Shown: positions 23,564-33,959 of the stretch, in pieces
How the letters are laid out: every line of letters begins with the position of its first letter
Position numbering within the stretch: the stretch's first letter is position 1
Source of the DNA: Cryptomeria japonica
Taxonomy: Eukaryota; Streptophyta; Pinopsida; Cupressales; Cupressaceae
Length of the DNA stretch: 64,000 bases
NCBI RefSeq assembly: GCF_030272615.1
Contig: NC_081406.1
Coordinates: 187,906,391 to 187,970,390 of the forward strand
Reading direction: 5' to 3'
Position numbers and translations under genes: made by a program
The notes under the pieces: generated by a model
Told to the model about the DNA's origin: nothing
Databases searched by the model: none
Seen by the model: only the letters and a program-made list of their open reading frames with translations

Positions 23564-24140
23564 CCACTGCTGAATCAGGCTATATTTCTATCACTGTCAT
23601 ATTTTGGATCATGAAGATGACGACATGATGAGGCCCTTACCTAAAGTAGATAACTAAACTTTATGTTTTCTTTGACAAAAATAATTTATTACTGTCGAGA
23701 AATGTATGAGAGTCTACGGTGTTTACATAGTTTTTCAAATTTCAAGTCATAATCTCTTTCTTTCACATGCAAAAAATGCAAGAATTATAGAGTTGTTCCT
23801 TCACCTCATATGATGCATTCACTTGAAATTTTATATTACCATATTCTTAATTCCACTGCTGAATCAGGCTATATTTCTATCATTGTCATATTTTGGATCA
23901 CAAATATGACGACATGATGAGACCCTTACGTAAAGTAGATCACTGAACTTTGTGTTTTTCTTGACGAAAAATAATTGGTTACTGTCAAGAAATGTACGAG
24001 TCTTTGGGTTTTACATATTTTTTTCAAATTTCAAGTCATAATGTCTCTCTTTCACATCCAAAAAATGCGAGAATTATAGATTTGTTCCTTCACCTCATGT
24101 GATGCATTCACTTGAAATTTTATATCACCATATTATATAT
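23564..24140 (+). repeat. Two-copy tandem duplication, 289-bp period
   Basis: CCACTGCTGAATCAGGCTAT at 23564 recurs at 23853 and the two units stay colinear to about 23850 and 24140 with scattered substitutions. The duplicated block is bracketed by further matching words (CTTCAGTTTATTCACAATAAA near 23450 and CTTCAATTTATTCACAATAAA near 24404), suggesting it sits inside a larger unrecognised repeat. Confidence 0.9.
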
Positions 24141-25011
24141 ATTCAGCATGAAGTTTCCTGTACTCGTACTTCCAAAATATAAAATAAAAAATATTCAAAG
24201 CATTGTGCTGCTGCTTTAATCCACTCACCAATTTTTCAAAATTTAAAACAAGATATTTGCAGCTGCTTAAACAAAAAAATAAATATACAGAATTTTTAGG
24301 GAGAAATATTACGAGACCTTATCAAAGCAAAATTTGCCAACTGCCTGAAATTGTTGGCATGGGGCATGATTTTGAATTATGTTTCCACTGACTAAAGCTG
24401 CCGCTTCAATTTATTCACAATAAATCTGGTTTGCTATATTTTAGAAAACTGCCAGGGATAGAGAATAGACTGCCAAAATTCCAATTCTGGTATGATGTGG
24501 GAATGCAGGGTTCACTGCTAAGGGCATAAGGAATACATGTTGCTACAAACAATTCTGAGATTCGTTAGAGAAGAAAAATCCTAAATCCGATTCAAAATTG
24601 ATTTGAGGATTCTGATGCCAACACTTATAAAAGCAAATCTAATCTGCATCCCATCACAGAATAGCCTTCAGCTGTATCCGTTTTGGTTGTGTAAACATTA
24701 GCAACTACCAATGGTGGTTGTGTAAACAATGGCAAGCACCAATAGATACAGATTAATATAATAAATGTTGGAAAATTTTGCCTTTGAACAGGTAAGACAA
24801 AAGGAAACCACATAAAAAGATAATGGATGCTGCTTATGCTCTTTCAACATTTAATAGAAAATGGAAAGTAAACCATCTTGAAGATGCCCACCCAGCATAA
24901 CTCTACTCCCATCATATATGGAAGCTATCTCTATAGCCATCAAATACATCTTTATTTGGGAGAAGTTACGGATCCTAGCTTCCAACAGCTATTGCTTAAA
25001 TCTCCAGACTC
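24141..25011 (+). other. Intron stretch without recognised gene
   Basis: AT-rich DNA. Apart from the short repeat flank near 24396-24424 no feature was recognised. Confidence 0.5.
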
Positions 25012-25019
25012 AGAAAACT

Positions 25020-26086
25020 CAGAGTTACCCGGGGACGCGTCCCCAACCTGAAAACCCCCGTCGCCGGCCCGGGGACGTTTCGGGGACTTGGGGACGGCTA
25101 GGGGACGTTTCCCCCCGTCCCCAAATTGCCCTATATTTTTAGGGGACGTCCCCGAAACGGGGGGACGCCTGCCCTAGCCTTGTGGGACGTCCGTACGTCC
25201 CAGGGACGGCTGGGGACGGCTGGGACGTCCCCAATCCGTCCCGGGGACGGCCAAACGTCCACCTTATCTAAGGCCATTAAAAAATATTAAAAAAATAAAA
25301 AAAGTTATATTTTCAATTTTTAATTTTTTTTTTCTAATATAGGCCCCTTATTAATTCAAATTGTTATTAAAAATAAAAAAATTAAAAGATAACATTAATT
25401 TAATTCATAATTTTGACAATGAAACTATATGGCAGCAGTGTAGCCTTTGGGCATTTTGACACAGAGATTAGAAAATTGCCCAAAAATCGCCAAACTCGGC
25501 GAGTTAATAGAAAAATAACACCCAACACCTTTATGAAAGAATAAGTTTTTTTGGCCTCGTGGGGCGCTGCCCCTTGACCCTGCAAGGGGCGATGCCCCTT
25601 GACCCCACCTTGGGGGAGCTGCCCCCAAACCCCCGTTGAAAAATATGGGGGGAAACCGCGTCGATAGAAGTAGGGAAAATTTAACCTCTTTGTTTTGACA
25701 TTTTGTATGTTATTTCTTTAATATCTATTATGATATGCATATTGACAATGTGAATGAATTGAAATTCTGATTTATGAATGCATAATTGCATATTGTCTAT
25801 TGAGTATTAACAATGTTGTATGTTCAGAATTTACATTCGAAAATGTCTTCAACTTTTCATAGTATCATACACATGCTATTTCCATGTTTTATTGTTTTCA
25901 TATGAATATAATGTATGTATGCATGCTTTATCCATGTTTTCATATGAACATTTAGAATTTTGAAATTTTCCTATATTTTAATAGCCATCCCCCGCCGTCC
26001 CCAAATTTGGCAAAAAAATTTGCCGTCCCGGAAACGCGTCCCGCCGTCCCCTGCCTTCCCCGTCCCGGAAACTCGGGGTAACATTG
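25020..26086. mobile_element. Non-autonomous hAT-like element with GGGACG arrays
   Basis: Ends read CAGAGTTACCCGGGGACG and, on the other strand, CAATGTTACCCCGAGTTTCC. The flanks AGAAAACT at 25012-25019 and 26087-26094 are identical 8-bp target duplications. The left 240 bp are a dense run of GGGACG/CGTCCC words; the right end has a shorter run. The 1,067-bp element has no transposase. The terminal CAATGTTACC/GGGACG design is shared with the elements at 59840 and 58081. Confidence 0.85.
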
Positions 26087-26094
26087 AGAAAACT

Positions 26095-26478
26095 GCATTG
26101 AGAAAGGCATTTCAAGAAGTACATGCCACTTGACTGTGAGAGAGGAAAAAGATAAGAAGCCCAGATAGACTTAGCAATAATTTATAACTTCCTTTGCTAA
26201 AAGCAATGATGAAAAGGAAAGAACTCAAAACCTGGAAAACAGATCAGAAAATTGATCCTGCAAGTGAAAGGTTAGCTCAACATAGAGTCAGAGTCCCACT
26301 AGGCATGCCGAATGTGACATGCAAGATTATAGCGGAAATAAATAAGATTCAAAACAAGTTGGAAAACCAATTATTCGAGGATGTGGATGAGGATAGATGG
26401 ATTGGATAAGGATAAGATGACTATTATTAGTTTGTTGGATGATTTAATAATTTACTGAATTTTTTAATTTTATTTTCA
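26095..26478 (+). other. Intron stretch between two insertions
   Basis: No gene was recognised. A 71-codon open frame at 26194-26409 has no family I know and is likely chance. Confidence 0.5.
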
Positions 26479-26483
26479 CAAAC
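26479..26483 (+). repeat. Copia target-site duplication, left
   Basis: CAAAC here matches CAAAC at 31893-31897 directly outside the right LTR, a 5-bp duplication as made by copia integrases. Confidence 0.9.
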
Positions 26484-26963
26484 TGTAAATGTAAATAGAC
26501 TGTGATGACTTTCAGAACAATCAGAATTCTGAGACAAAGAATTTATACTGTTAGTATTTGATTTAAAGAAATATAAACTGATTTTATTTATGTCTTATCA
26601 GTTTGCCTCTGCAGATACGAAGACCAAGCAATTATATCTTCTACGTTCACCACATGTATTGTCTGACGTTATTTCTCATTCAACGAGGGTGGCAGATATA
26701 TATTACTTGTCTTCATTGGATCGTGCGTCCACAGGGGGTCACGATCCTATGTGGAACCACGTGGTTCCACATAGGGTCGTGACCCCTGTGTGGAGCCACG
26801 ATCCTTCTACACCAGCGGGATTACTTAACCAAACATAACAATAACAAACTAATGTGTTAGTTTAATACTCACTTACATAAATCTCAATTAAATCGCAAGT
26901 ATATCAAATCGAATTTCTGGGCGTTAATAACCAGATTAGTTACGACTGAGACTAATTTTAACA
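26484..26963 (-). repeat. Copia 3' LTR
   Basis: On the plus strand it starts TGTAAATGTAAATAGACTG and ends ACTAATTTTAACA. Its centre holds a near-perfect 60-bp palindrome at 26730-26790. It is about 97% identical to the right LTR by my count. Confidence 0.95.
26730..26790. repeat. Near-perfect palindrome in copia LTR
   Basis: Two 30-base arms meet at 26760/26761 (GTGGAACCAC then GTGGTTCCAC) with one mismatch and one extra G. The same structure is conserved in the other LTR around 31660-31720. Confidence 0.93.
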
Positions 26964-26976
26964 CTCCCTCTTAGTC
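26964..26976 (-). promoter_or_regulatory. Copia polypurine tract
   Basis: Directly internal to the left LTR the plus strand reads CTCCCTCTTAG, so the minus strand has an AAGAGGGAG purine run abutting the 3' LTR, the usual position of the plus-strand primer. Confidence 0.75.
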
Positions 26977-27399
26977 TTAGGATTATAGACCTAAAACTTA
27001 ATTTAGCTCCACACTAATCTCATGATAATTACATCACCTAGGTGTGAAGAATCAACCTGTGATTCTAAGGATATACTCACTTTGATATCCCTGTTTTAAG
27101 TATCAGCCTGTGATACTAAGGATATACTCACTTTGATATCCTTGTTATAGTATGTGCACTGACATTAATCCGCTTACATAATGTCTACTATAACTTATGA
27201 TATTATTGATATTCAAATTGTCTGATTTTCAGTTTATATGATCTTCCAAACATTTATAAGATCGTCACCTTACAATCTTAAAATACAAGTGTTCATTAAC
27301 TAAAGAATCGTCATCCTTTAGGAATGAACATAGGGAAAGGTTACATACTTCATATACTCAAATATATGACCAAGAAGTTTACATAATTTTAGACATCAA

Positions 27400-30300
27400 T
27401 TACATTTTAACCATACCAAGGTACCTCCTGAAGTGATCAATTTTCACTCTTGCTAGGGGTTTGGTGAGAATGTCAGCTGCCTGATATCCTGTATTGACAT
27501 ATTCCAGTCTTATTACCTTTCTCTCTGTCATGTCTCTTACATAGTGATATGGGATCTAAATGTGCTTGGATCTATCATGGAAAACTGGATTCACTGAAAG
27601 TTTAATGCAGCTCTGATTGTCACAATGAATGATTGCAGGTTTCAGACTTTCACCAAACAGTCCTACTATCAATTTCCTCAACCATACGGCTTCCTTAGCT
27701 GCCATGGTTGCAGCTATATATTCAGCTTTTGTGGAGCTCTGAGCTACGGATGATTGTTTTCTGCAGATCCAAGATACCATAGCTGATCTTAAGCTGAAAT
27801 AGCATCCTGAAGTGCTCTTCCTGTCTATCACGCTTCCAGCCCAGCCTGAATTAGAGTATCCATGTAGGTTCAATGCAGTGTGTTAATAATGCAGTCCATA
27901 GTCCAAGGTACCTTGTAGATATCTCAATATATGCTTTACTGCAACCAAATGTATTTCTTTGGGTTCAACCATGTGTTGGCTGAGTGCATTTACTGCATAA
28001 CATATATCAGGTCTGGTATTGACTAGGTACATTAATGATCCAATAATCTGTCTGTATAATGTTGGATCTGCAAATTTGGAATCTGCTATAGCTTCTTTTA
28101 GTTTATGTAGGTTTGTTTCCATAGGAGATGACATTGGCTTACAATTCATCATTCCAAATCTCTTCAGAATGTAAATGGTGTATTTACCTTGATTTAGATA
28201 AATACCATCTGGTTTTTGCCATACTTCTAATCCAAGGAAATAATGGAGTAGACGTAAATCCTTCATCTCAAACTCTGAAGCTAGTTCCTGTTTGCATTTT
28301 GCAATGAGATGATCTTCTCCTGTAATTAATAAGTCATCTACATATAATATGAGTATCAACATTTCACCTTTGCTTATTTTGAAATACAAATTTGGATCAG
28401 CAATGTTTTTAGAGAAACCTATCTCTAATAAGCAACTGTCAATTCTTTCGTACCATGCTCTGGGAGCTTGTTTTAATCCATACAATGCTTTCTCTAACTT
28501 GCATACATGTGTTTTAGCATTATTTACCTCAAATCCCTCAGGTTGCTCTAGATATACTTCTTCTTCAATTGTTCCATTCAAAAATGCAGTTTTTACATCC
28601 ATTTGATGAACTTTCCATCCTTTAGATGCTGCTATAGCCAGGATTGTTCTGACAGAAGTGTATCGTGCAACAGGTGCAAATGTTTCTTCATAGTCAATTC
28701 CTTCCTTCTGTGAGAAGCCTCGAGCAACAAATCTTGCCTTATGTTTTTCTATACTGTCATCAACAACATGCTTAATTTTAAAGAGCTATTTAGAAGATAC
28801 AAATGATTTTCCTTTAGATCTAGGCACAATTTTCCACACATCATTCTTTAAGATAGATTGATATTCTTCTATCATCGCATCCTTCCATACTTGCTGTTTA
28901 AGAGCCTCTCCGGCACTTGAAGGTTCAACATTTATGAGGTTTGTCATTAGAGTAACATAGCTAGAGAACTTTGAAGGTCTTTTGCTTTCTCTAAATGTTC
29001 CTCTAGGTGCTGCAAAGGATTCTGCTTCCTGTATTGTTTTAATGGCCCATAGTGGTCTCTTCCTAGGATTTTCTGTTGTAGTGTTCTCAAGTTCCAAGGT
29101 GATATCCTTAGGATGCTCCCTCTGAGTTTCAGAAAAAGAATCTTCTTCCAAATTAAGGGAATTAGTTGGGATTTCAGGTGTGATGGAACTCCTTGTTTTT
29201 TTAATAGCTATATCTTCCTCAAATATGACATCTCTGCTTAATTCTATTTGTCTTTGACCAGGGATGAATATTCGGTAGGCTTTAGATGTTTCACTATATC
29301 CTACAAAAATCCCTTTCTGTCCAGTAGGTTCTAATTTAGTTCTTTTCTCCTTAGGTACATGAATATAAACAGGACATCCAAATATTTTGAGATGGCTAAT
29401 ATCAGGTTTAATTCCAGTAAAGACTTCTTCAGGAGTTTTGTCACCAATATGAGAGTGAGGACATCTGTTTTGAATGTATACAACGGTATTAGTGGCTTCT
29501 CCCCAAAGTGCAGTTTCTAGGTTTTGATCTAACAACATAGCCCTTGCCGCTTCTACTATTGTTCTATTTTTTCTTTCAACAACCCCGTTTCATTGAGGAT
29601 TGTAGGGTACAATGAACTCCCTCTTAATCCCAACATCTTTGCAAAACTCTTTAAATACTTCTGATGTGTATTCCCTACCATCGTTAGTCCTAAGAGTTTT
29701 GATTTTCCTACCAGAGTGATTTTCTGTGATATATTTGAACTCTTTAAATTTCCTAAGAATACCTTTAGATTCTTTACTTTTAAGGAAGTAAATCCAAGTT
29801 TTCCTAGAAAAATTGTCTACAAAGATTACATAGTATGATGGGTTTCGTAGTGATGGTTCAGACATAGGCCCACATAAGTCAGAGCGAACTAGTTCTAGTA
29901 CTCCGTTAGTTTTTCTAGAACTGCAAGGAAAAGAGCTTTTAGTGTTTTTCCCTAGTGCACATCCTTTACAAACATCTGAATGAATTGGCTTTAGTTTAGG
30001 TAGTCTTGTGACTAATTTCTCCATAGAGGGTAGAGCACGAAAATGTAAGTGCCCTAGTCTTCTATGCCAAATTTCTGCTTGATCCATGACTTCATGAAGT
30101 AAGGTTTGATTTGGCTTATTACACAATTCATATAGGTGTCCTTGTCTGTAACCAATCACTTGTGCTCTTTTTAAGGTGGATGTTTTTGGCCATGCCATTA
30201 CCTTTCCTTTTATGAATGAGACTCTATATCCGTCATCCTCAAGTGCAGAGATAAAGACTAAGTTCCTTTTGATGCCTGGTACAAATAGTACCCCGATGAG

Positions 30301-30669
30301 TTGGATTGAGATTCCAGACTTCAGTCTGATTGTACATGTCCCGACACCTTTTACAGGATGTGCAGAGTCATCCCCTATTGTTACCTCTTCATTTGATCCC
30401 TCTTCCATTGAGTCTAGTAATTCTCTGAATCCGGTGACATGTCTCGACTATCCACTGTCTATCACCCAAGTGTCAGACTTGTTTGAAGCTTGACTTGATA
30501 GTGCTGAATATAATACAAACTTCTCAGATTCAAGTTCTGTGTTCTTCTCTACTTTGGCGAATGATGCTTGCTGTTTTACTTTATCAGGACAATTAAATGA
30601 CGTGTCCATACTGATCACATCTATGACATTGGATTTTTGACATGTCTTACTTATGAAAGCTTTTCCCAT
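27400..30669 (-). pseudogene. Copia pol (protease, integrase, RT, RNase H), five stops
   Basis: One frame runs from 30669 to a final TAA at 27400-27402. In order it shows the protease motif WVIDSG, the integrase zinc site (WHRRLGHLH..CKGCALGK), an integrase core, NGVVERKNRTIVEAA, the reverse transcriptase region (HQMDVKTAFLNG, ALYGLKQAPRAWYE, catalytic YVDDLLITG) and the RNase H region (KSTSGCYFSL, SSTKAEYIA) ending ADILTKPL. In-frame stops are at 30448, 29590, 28786, 27883 and 27556. The integrase block that normally reads T/SDNGGE reads TNDGRE, so the second catalytic Asp is displaced. It once encoded the enzymes for reverse transcription and integration. Confidence 0.95.
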
Positions 30670-31336
30670 GATGGGATTTTCTCTTCTTGAAGTTTCTCTT
30701 CTTGCCTTTCTTACGAGAGTTGGTATTCAGAATGTGGAGGTCCTCATCTTTAGTTTTGTGATTTCCCCCTTTCATTTGCCTCGACTCTTCAAGGAGGCAG
30801 TCATCCCTTAGTCGATCAAATTCTGTAAATTTATCCCTTGCATTTATGCCTTGTTTGAATGATTCCCAGGATTCAGATAGTCCATCTAGAGTAATCATTG
30901 ATAGTTCTTGCTTCTCGACATGATAATCAAGTTTTTGCAGTTGATCTCTGAGTGAACCTATCCTCATGAAGTATGAGTTTATTGTTTCACTTTTATTTAT
31001 ACTTATGTGGTTCAACTGTCTTTTTAGAGCTAGGGTTTTGCTCGAATTGTTTATCTCATACGTCGTTTCAAGGGTTTTGAACATTTCATAAGCGTTGTCA
31101 TATTTTAATATAAGTGGTATTATGTGATCCCTTACTGCATCTATCACGATTTTTACAGCTTTATCATTTCCTTCATTCCACACAGTTTTCTCAAGTTCGT
31201 CTGCAGGTTTGGGCTTGTCTTCTTTTATGAATTTGATTACTTTGTTCTCTTTTAATACTATCAGAATTCTGACTTTCCAAGCCACAAAATTTGCTGTTCC
31301 TTCGAGTCTGTCCTCGAATCTGATTGTGTTCGCCAT
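30580..31336 (-). pseudogene. Copia gag
   Basis: The ATG at 31336 starts MANTIRFEDRLEGTANFVAW, a typical copia gag opening. The capsid region includes TLALKRQLNHISINKSETIN and ends in a basic stretch (KKGKKRNFKKRK). A stop at 30647 precedes a zinc knuckle CHRCDQYGH whose last part (FNC) is in another frame, so a frameshift lies at about 30590-30610. After it the frame is that of pol. Gag forms the particle in which reverse transcription takes place. Confidence 0.92.
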
Positions 31337-31399
31337 TTTAGAAATCTTTGATATGATATGTCAACTTCGCTTTTATTCTATTTGGATCTTAAGTAGTTA

Positions 31400-31412
31400 G
31401 GCTCTGATACCA
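31400..31412 (-). promoter_or_regulatory. Copia primer-binding site
   Basis: The plus strand GGCTCTGATACCA is the complement of TGGTATCAGAGCC, the classic plant tRNA-iMet primer site. It directly abuts the right LTR, fixing the element orientation as minus. Confidence 0.95.
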
Positions 31413-31892
31413 TGTAAATGTAAATAGACTGTGATGACTTTCAGAACAATCAAAATTCTGAGACAAAGAATTTATACTGTTAGTATTTGATTTAAAGAAA
31501 TATAAACTGATTTTATTTATGTCTTATAAGTTTGCCTCTGCAGATACAAAGACCAAGCAATTATATCTTCTACGTTCACCACGTGTATTGTCTGACGCTA
31601 TTTCTCATTCGACGAGGGTGGTGGATATATATTACTTGTCTTCATTGGATCGTGCCTCCACAGGGGGTCACGATCTTATGTGGAACCACGTGGTTCCACA
31701 TAGGGTCGTGACCCCTGTGTGGAGCCACGATTCTTTTACACCGGCGGGATTACTTAACCAAACATAACAATAACAAACTAATGTGTTAGTTTAATACTCA
31801 CTTACATAAATCTCAATTAAATCGCAAGTATATCAAATCGAATTTCTGGGTGTTAATAACCAGATTAGTTACGACTGAGACTAATTTTAACA
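31413..31892 (-). repeat. Copia 5' LTR
   Basis: 480 bp, same boundaries as the left LTR, with 14 substitutions and no length difference by my count. It carries the promoter of the element on the minus strand. Confidence 0.95.
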
Positions 31893-32705
31893 CAAACAAT
31901 TAATTAATTTGATTTTTTTTCTTTATTCAATGATTTATTGGGCATTTTGAGCAATTAGATAACCGACTGATTTTATTTGATTGTAATATTTATTAAATTA
32001 ATTTGCTGATATTTATTTTAATTTGGATATTTGCAGATAATGGATTAATTAATGTTTTTTATGCATCAAGATGGAGTGATGGTAGGAAATGAGCATTAGA
32101 GAGATTTCAGTATCTACACCTTGTTCTCCAACCTTGTTCCCTCTTTCAATAGACCCTTCCACTTCACCTCAAAGTTTTGCACAATCCTGTAATCACATTT
32201 TCATATCTTTGGCCCATTTTACTTGGTTCTTAAGCAAGCTTGTCATCCTCACCTTTCACTAATAGCTCTGTCTGTTGTGATATATGCACCCTGCCTGCTT
32301 TAGGCATGAAATATGAAACCTGTCATGTATGGTTCTTTGTTTTGCATGTTCAACATGTATGCTGCTCCTACTACCTTTGCATGCTGTGACACATTGATCA
32401 CTTCCTTAACTTTACCTTCTTAAATGTTAATTGTTTGTGTGGTTGTAGATGGACAACGGTCATATTCCATGCTTTGAATTCCCTCTTGGTCATTTGTGTG
32501 TCTACTTGTAACCTCATCTTATCTGCATTCATAGCCGGATTGCCCATCAACACAACTATGGTATTCTACATCTCTTGTATCATGTCAGTTGCCTTGTTAG
32601 TGTACCTTCCTTGGAGTGCTTGAAAAGTGTCATTTTGATAGGTGAGTTGTGTGGTATTATTTCATGTTCTCCTAGATACAAGTATTCTGTTGTCTGTGTA
32701 CAACC
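31893..32705 (-). other. Intron stretch with decayed reading frame
   Basis: From about 32640 to 32270 the minus strand shows two frame-linked coding-like pieces (NPAMNADKMRLQVDTQM then KREFKAWNMTVVHLQPH, and after a frameshift VINVSQHAKVVGAAYMLNMQ). I do not recognise the protein; a retroelement gag fragment is the likeliest source. The rest of the stretch is AT-rich without features. Confidence 0.4.
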
Positions 32706-33950
32706 TGTTGATATTTTTGTATGCACTTCAAACTTAGAATAAAATACTAAAAGTATTCTATTCTCTCTCGATCAAAATCTTTCTAGATGCTAAATTGAAT
32801 GATCAACCATGATGATTCCAAGGTTTCTATAGTCAGGTCTTGACATGTAAATAGCTCAATTGGTTGATGGGATTGCTGGTAATCCAAGGGGACTTATGTT
32901 GAATGTTTGGATGTTGCCGGAACTTAGATTCTAACTACTTGCTAGGAAAATAAAATGGCAAAAGAGATAGGGTTTGAGAATTTAATCTAATCCTGAGAAT
33001 GTAGGAATGATGGACAATCTTTGGTGAAACTCGACTAAGCTTTGCTTTGACATGCAAAGCACCAACTCCACAAAGCTTAGTGCTATCTTCTAAGGAAAAC
33101 AAAAATGATGTTCAAATTACTATCAACAAGAAGGATATCATCAAGGCAATGCATATCAAAGTGTGAATAGTAATTGAAGTTAAGTTTATTCAAGAATTCT
33201 AGTTGACCACACAAGGCAAATTTACAATCAGCAAATTGCTAGTGGTATGGATATATGACTTTCACCATTGATCATGCACAAAGTTCTTTCTTTCATCTAA
33301 TTAACATGAAAGCAAATGAATTGAGAAGTAGAGACCATGCAACTTGTTGGAATAACATATCAAATTCACCATAACTTCAATGAAATCATATGCTTTTCAC
33401 AACAAAGTCTATGCCGCAATCTTTGCCTTCTCCTAATCTAATTTCTATTCTAATTAATAACCATTTTCTATTCTTCTACTATTGTTGACTTGTTATTAAT
33501 CCCTTACAAATGAGATCTATACAATGAATGGCTCAGATTGATTCACAATCAATGGCCAAGATTACATGATAGAAATCCTAGTTAGGGTTTGTTACAATGT
33601 AGTCCTTTTGGCGAATGAGAAAATTACATTTAGGTTCAATATTGAATGTGAACCAATGAAATATGAGGGTAGGTAGCTCAAAGTCCCTGCCTCCGTAGGA
33701 TGAGTCAGGGGCATTGCATCTAGACATGTTGATGTGGAACCGCTTGATTGGTTGAGGTGCATTGCATCAAGATTGTAAAACATTCCTTCATCATGTAAGT
33801 TATCTTTCCTTCATGCTTCCAAGGTTTTGACTTCCTGGTATTGAGATGATTTCTTGATCAACTAAACTTCTTCATGTTGCTATGATGCAATGAAATTTTT
33901 GAATGTATCATGCTCCTCTTGTTGTCACCTGCAAAACAAACAAGGAGGCA
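32706..33950 (+). repeat. LTR-like family L1 copy A
   Basis: Starts TGTTGAT and is colinear for about 1.2 kb with 36382-37870 (copy B) and with the reverse strand of 53551-52190 (copy C). Shared landmarks are AGAATAAAATAC near the start, CAAGGGGACTTA, GCTTTGACAT, ATTGAAGTTAAG, TATGGATATA, TTTCACCATTGATCAT and TAGGGTTTGTTACAA. Length, TG start and dispersed distribution suggest an LTR, but no primer site or 3' mate is proven. It is followed by a degenerate array (34000-35930). Confidence 0.75.
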
Positions 33951-33959
33951 TAAAAAATA

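Larger units (their letters stand above)
26484..31892 (-). mobile_element. Complete Ty1/copia retrotransposon, inactivated
   Basis: The element is 5,409 bp with two 480-bp LTRs (26484-26963 and 31413-31892), identical 5-bp flanks CAAAC, a tRNA-iMet primer site next to the right LTR and a purine tract next to the left one. Genes run on the minus strand in copia order: gag, protease, integrase, reverse transcriptase, RNase H. I count 14 differences between the LTRs (about 2.9%), so it is a fairly recent insertion. The coding frame carries one frameshift and six stop codons. It is antisense to HEN2. Confidence 0.97.
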
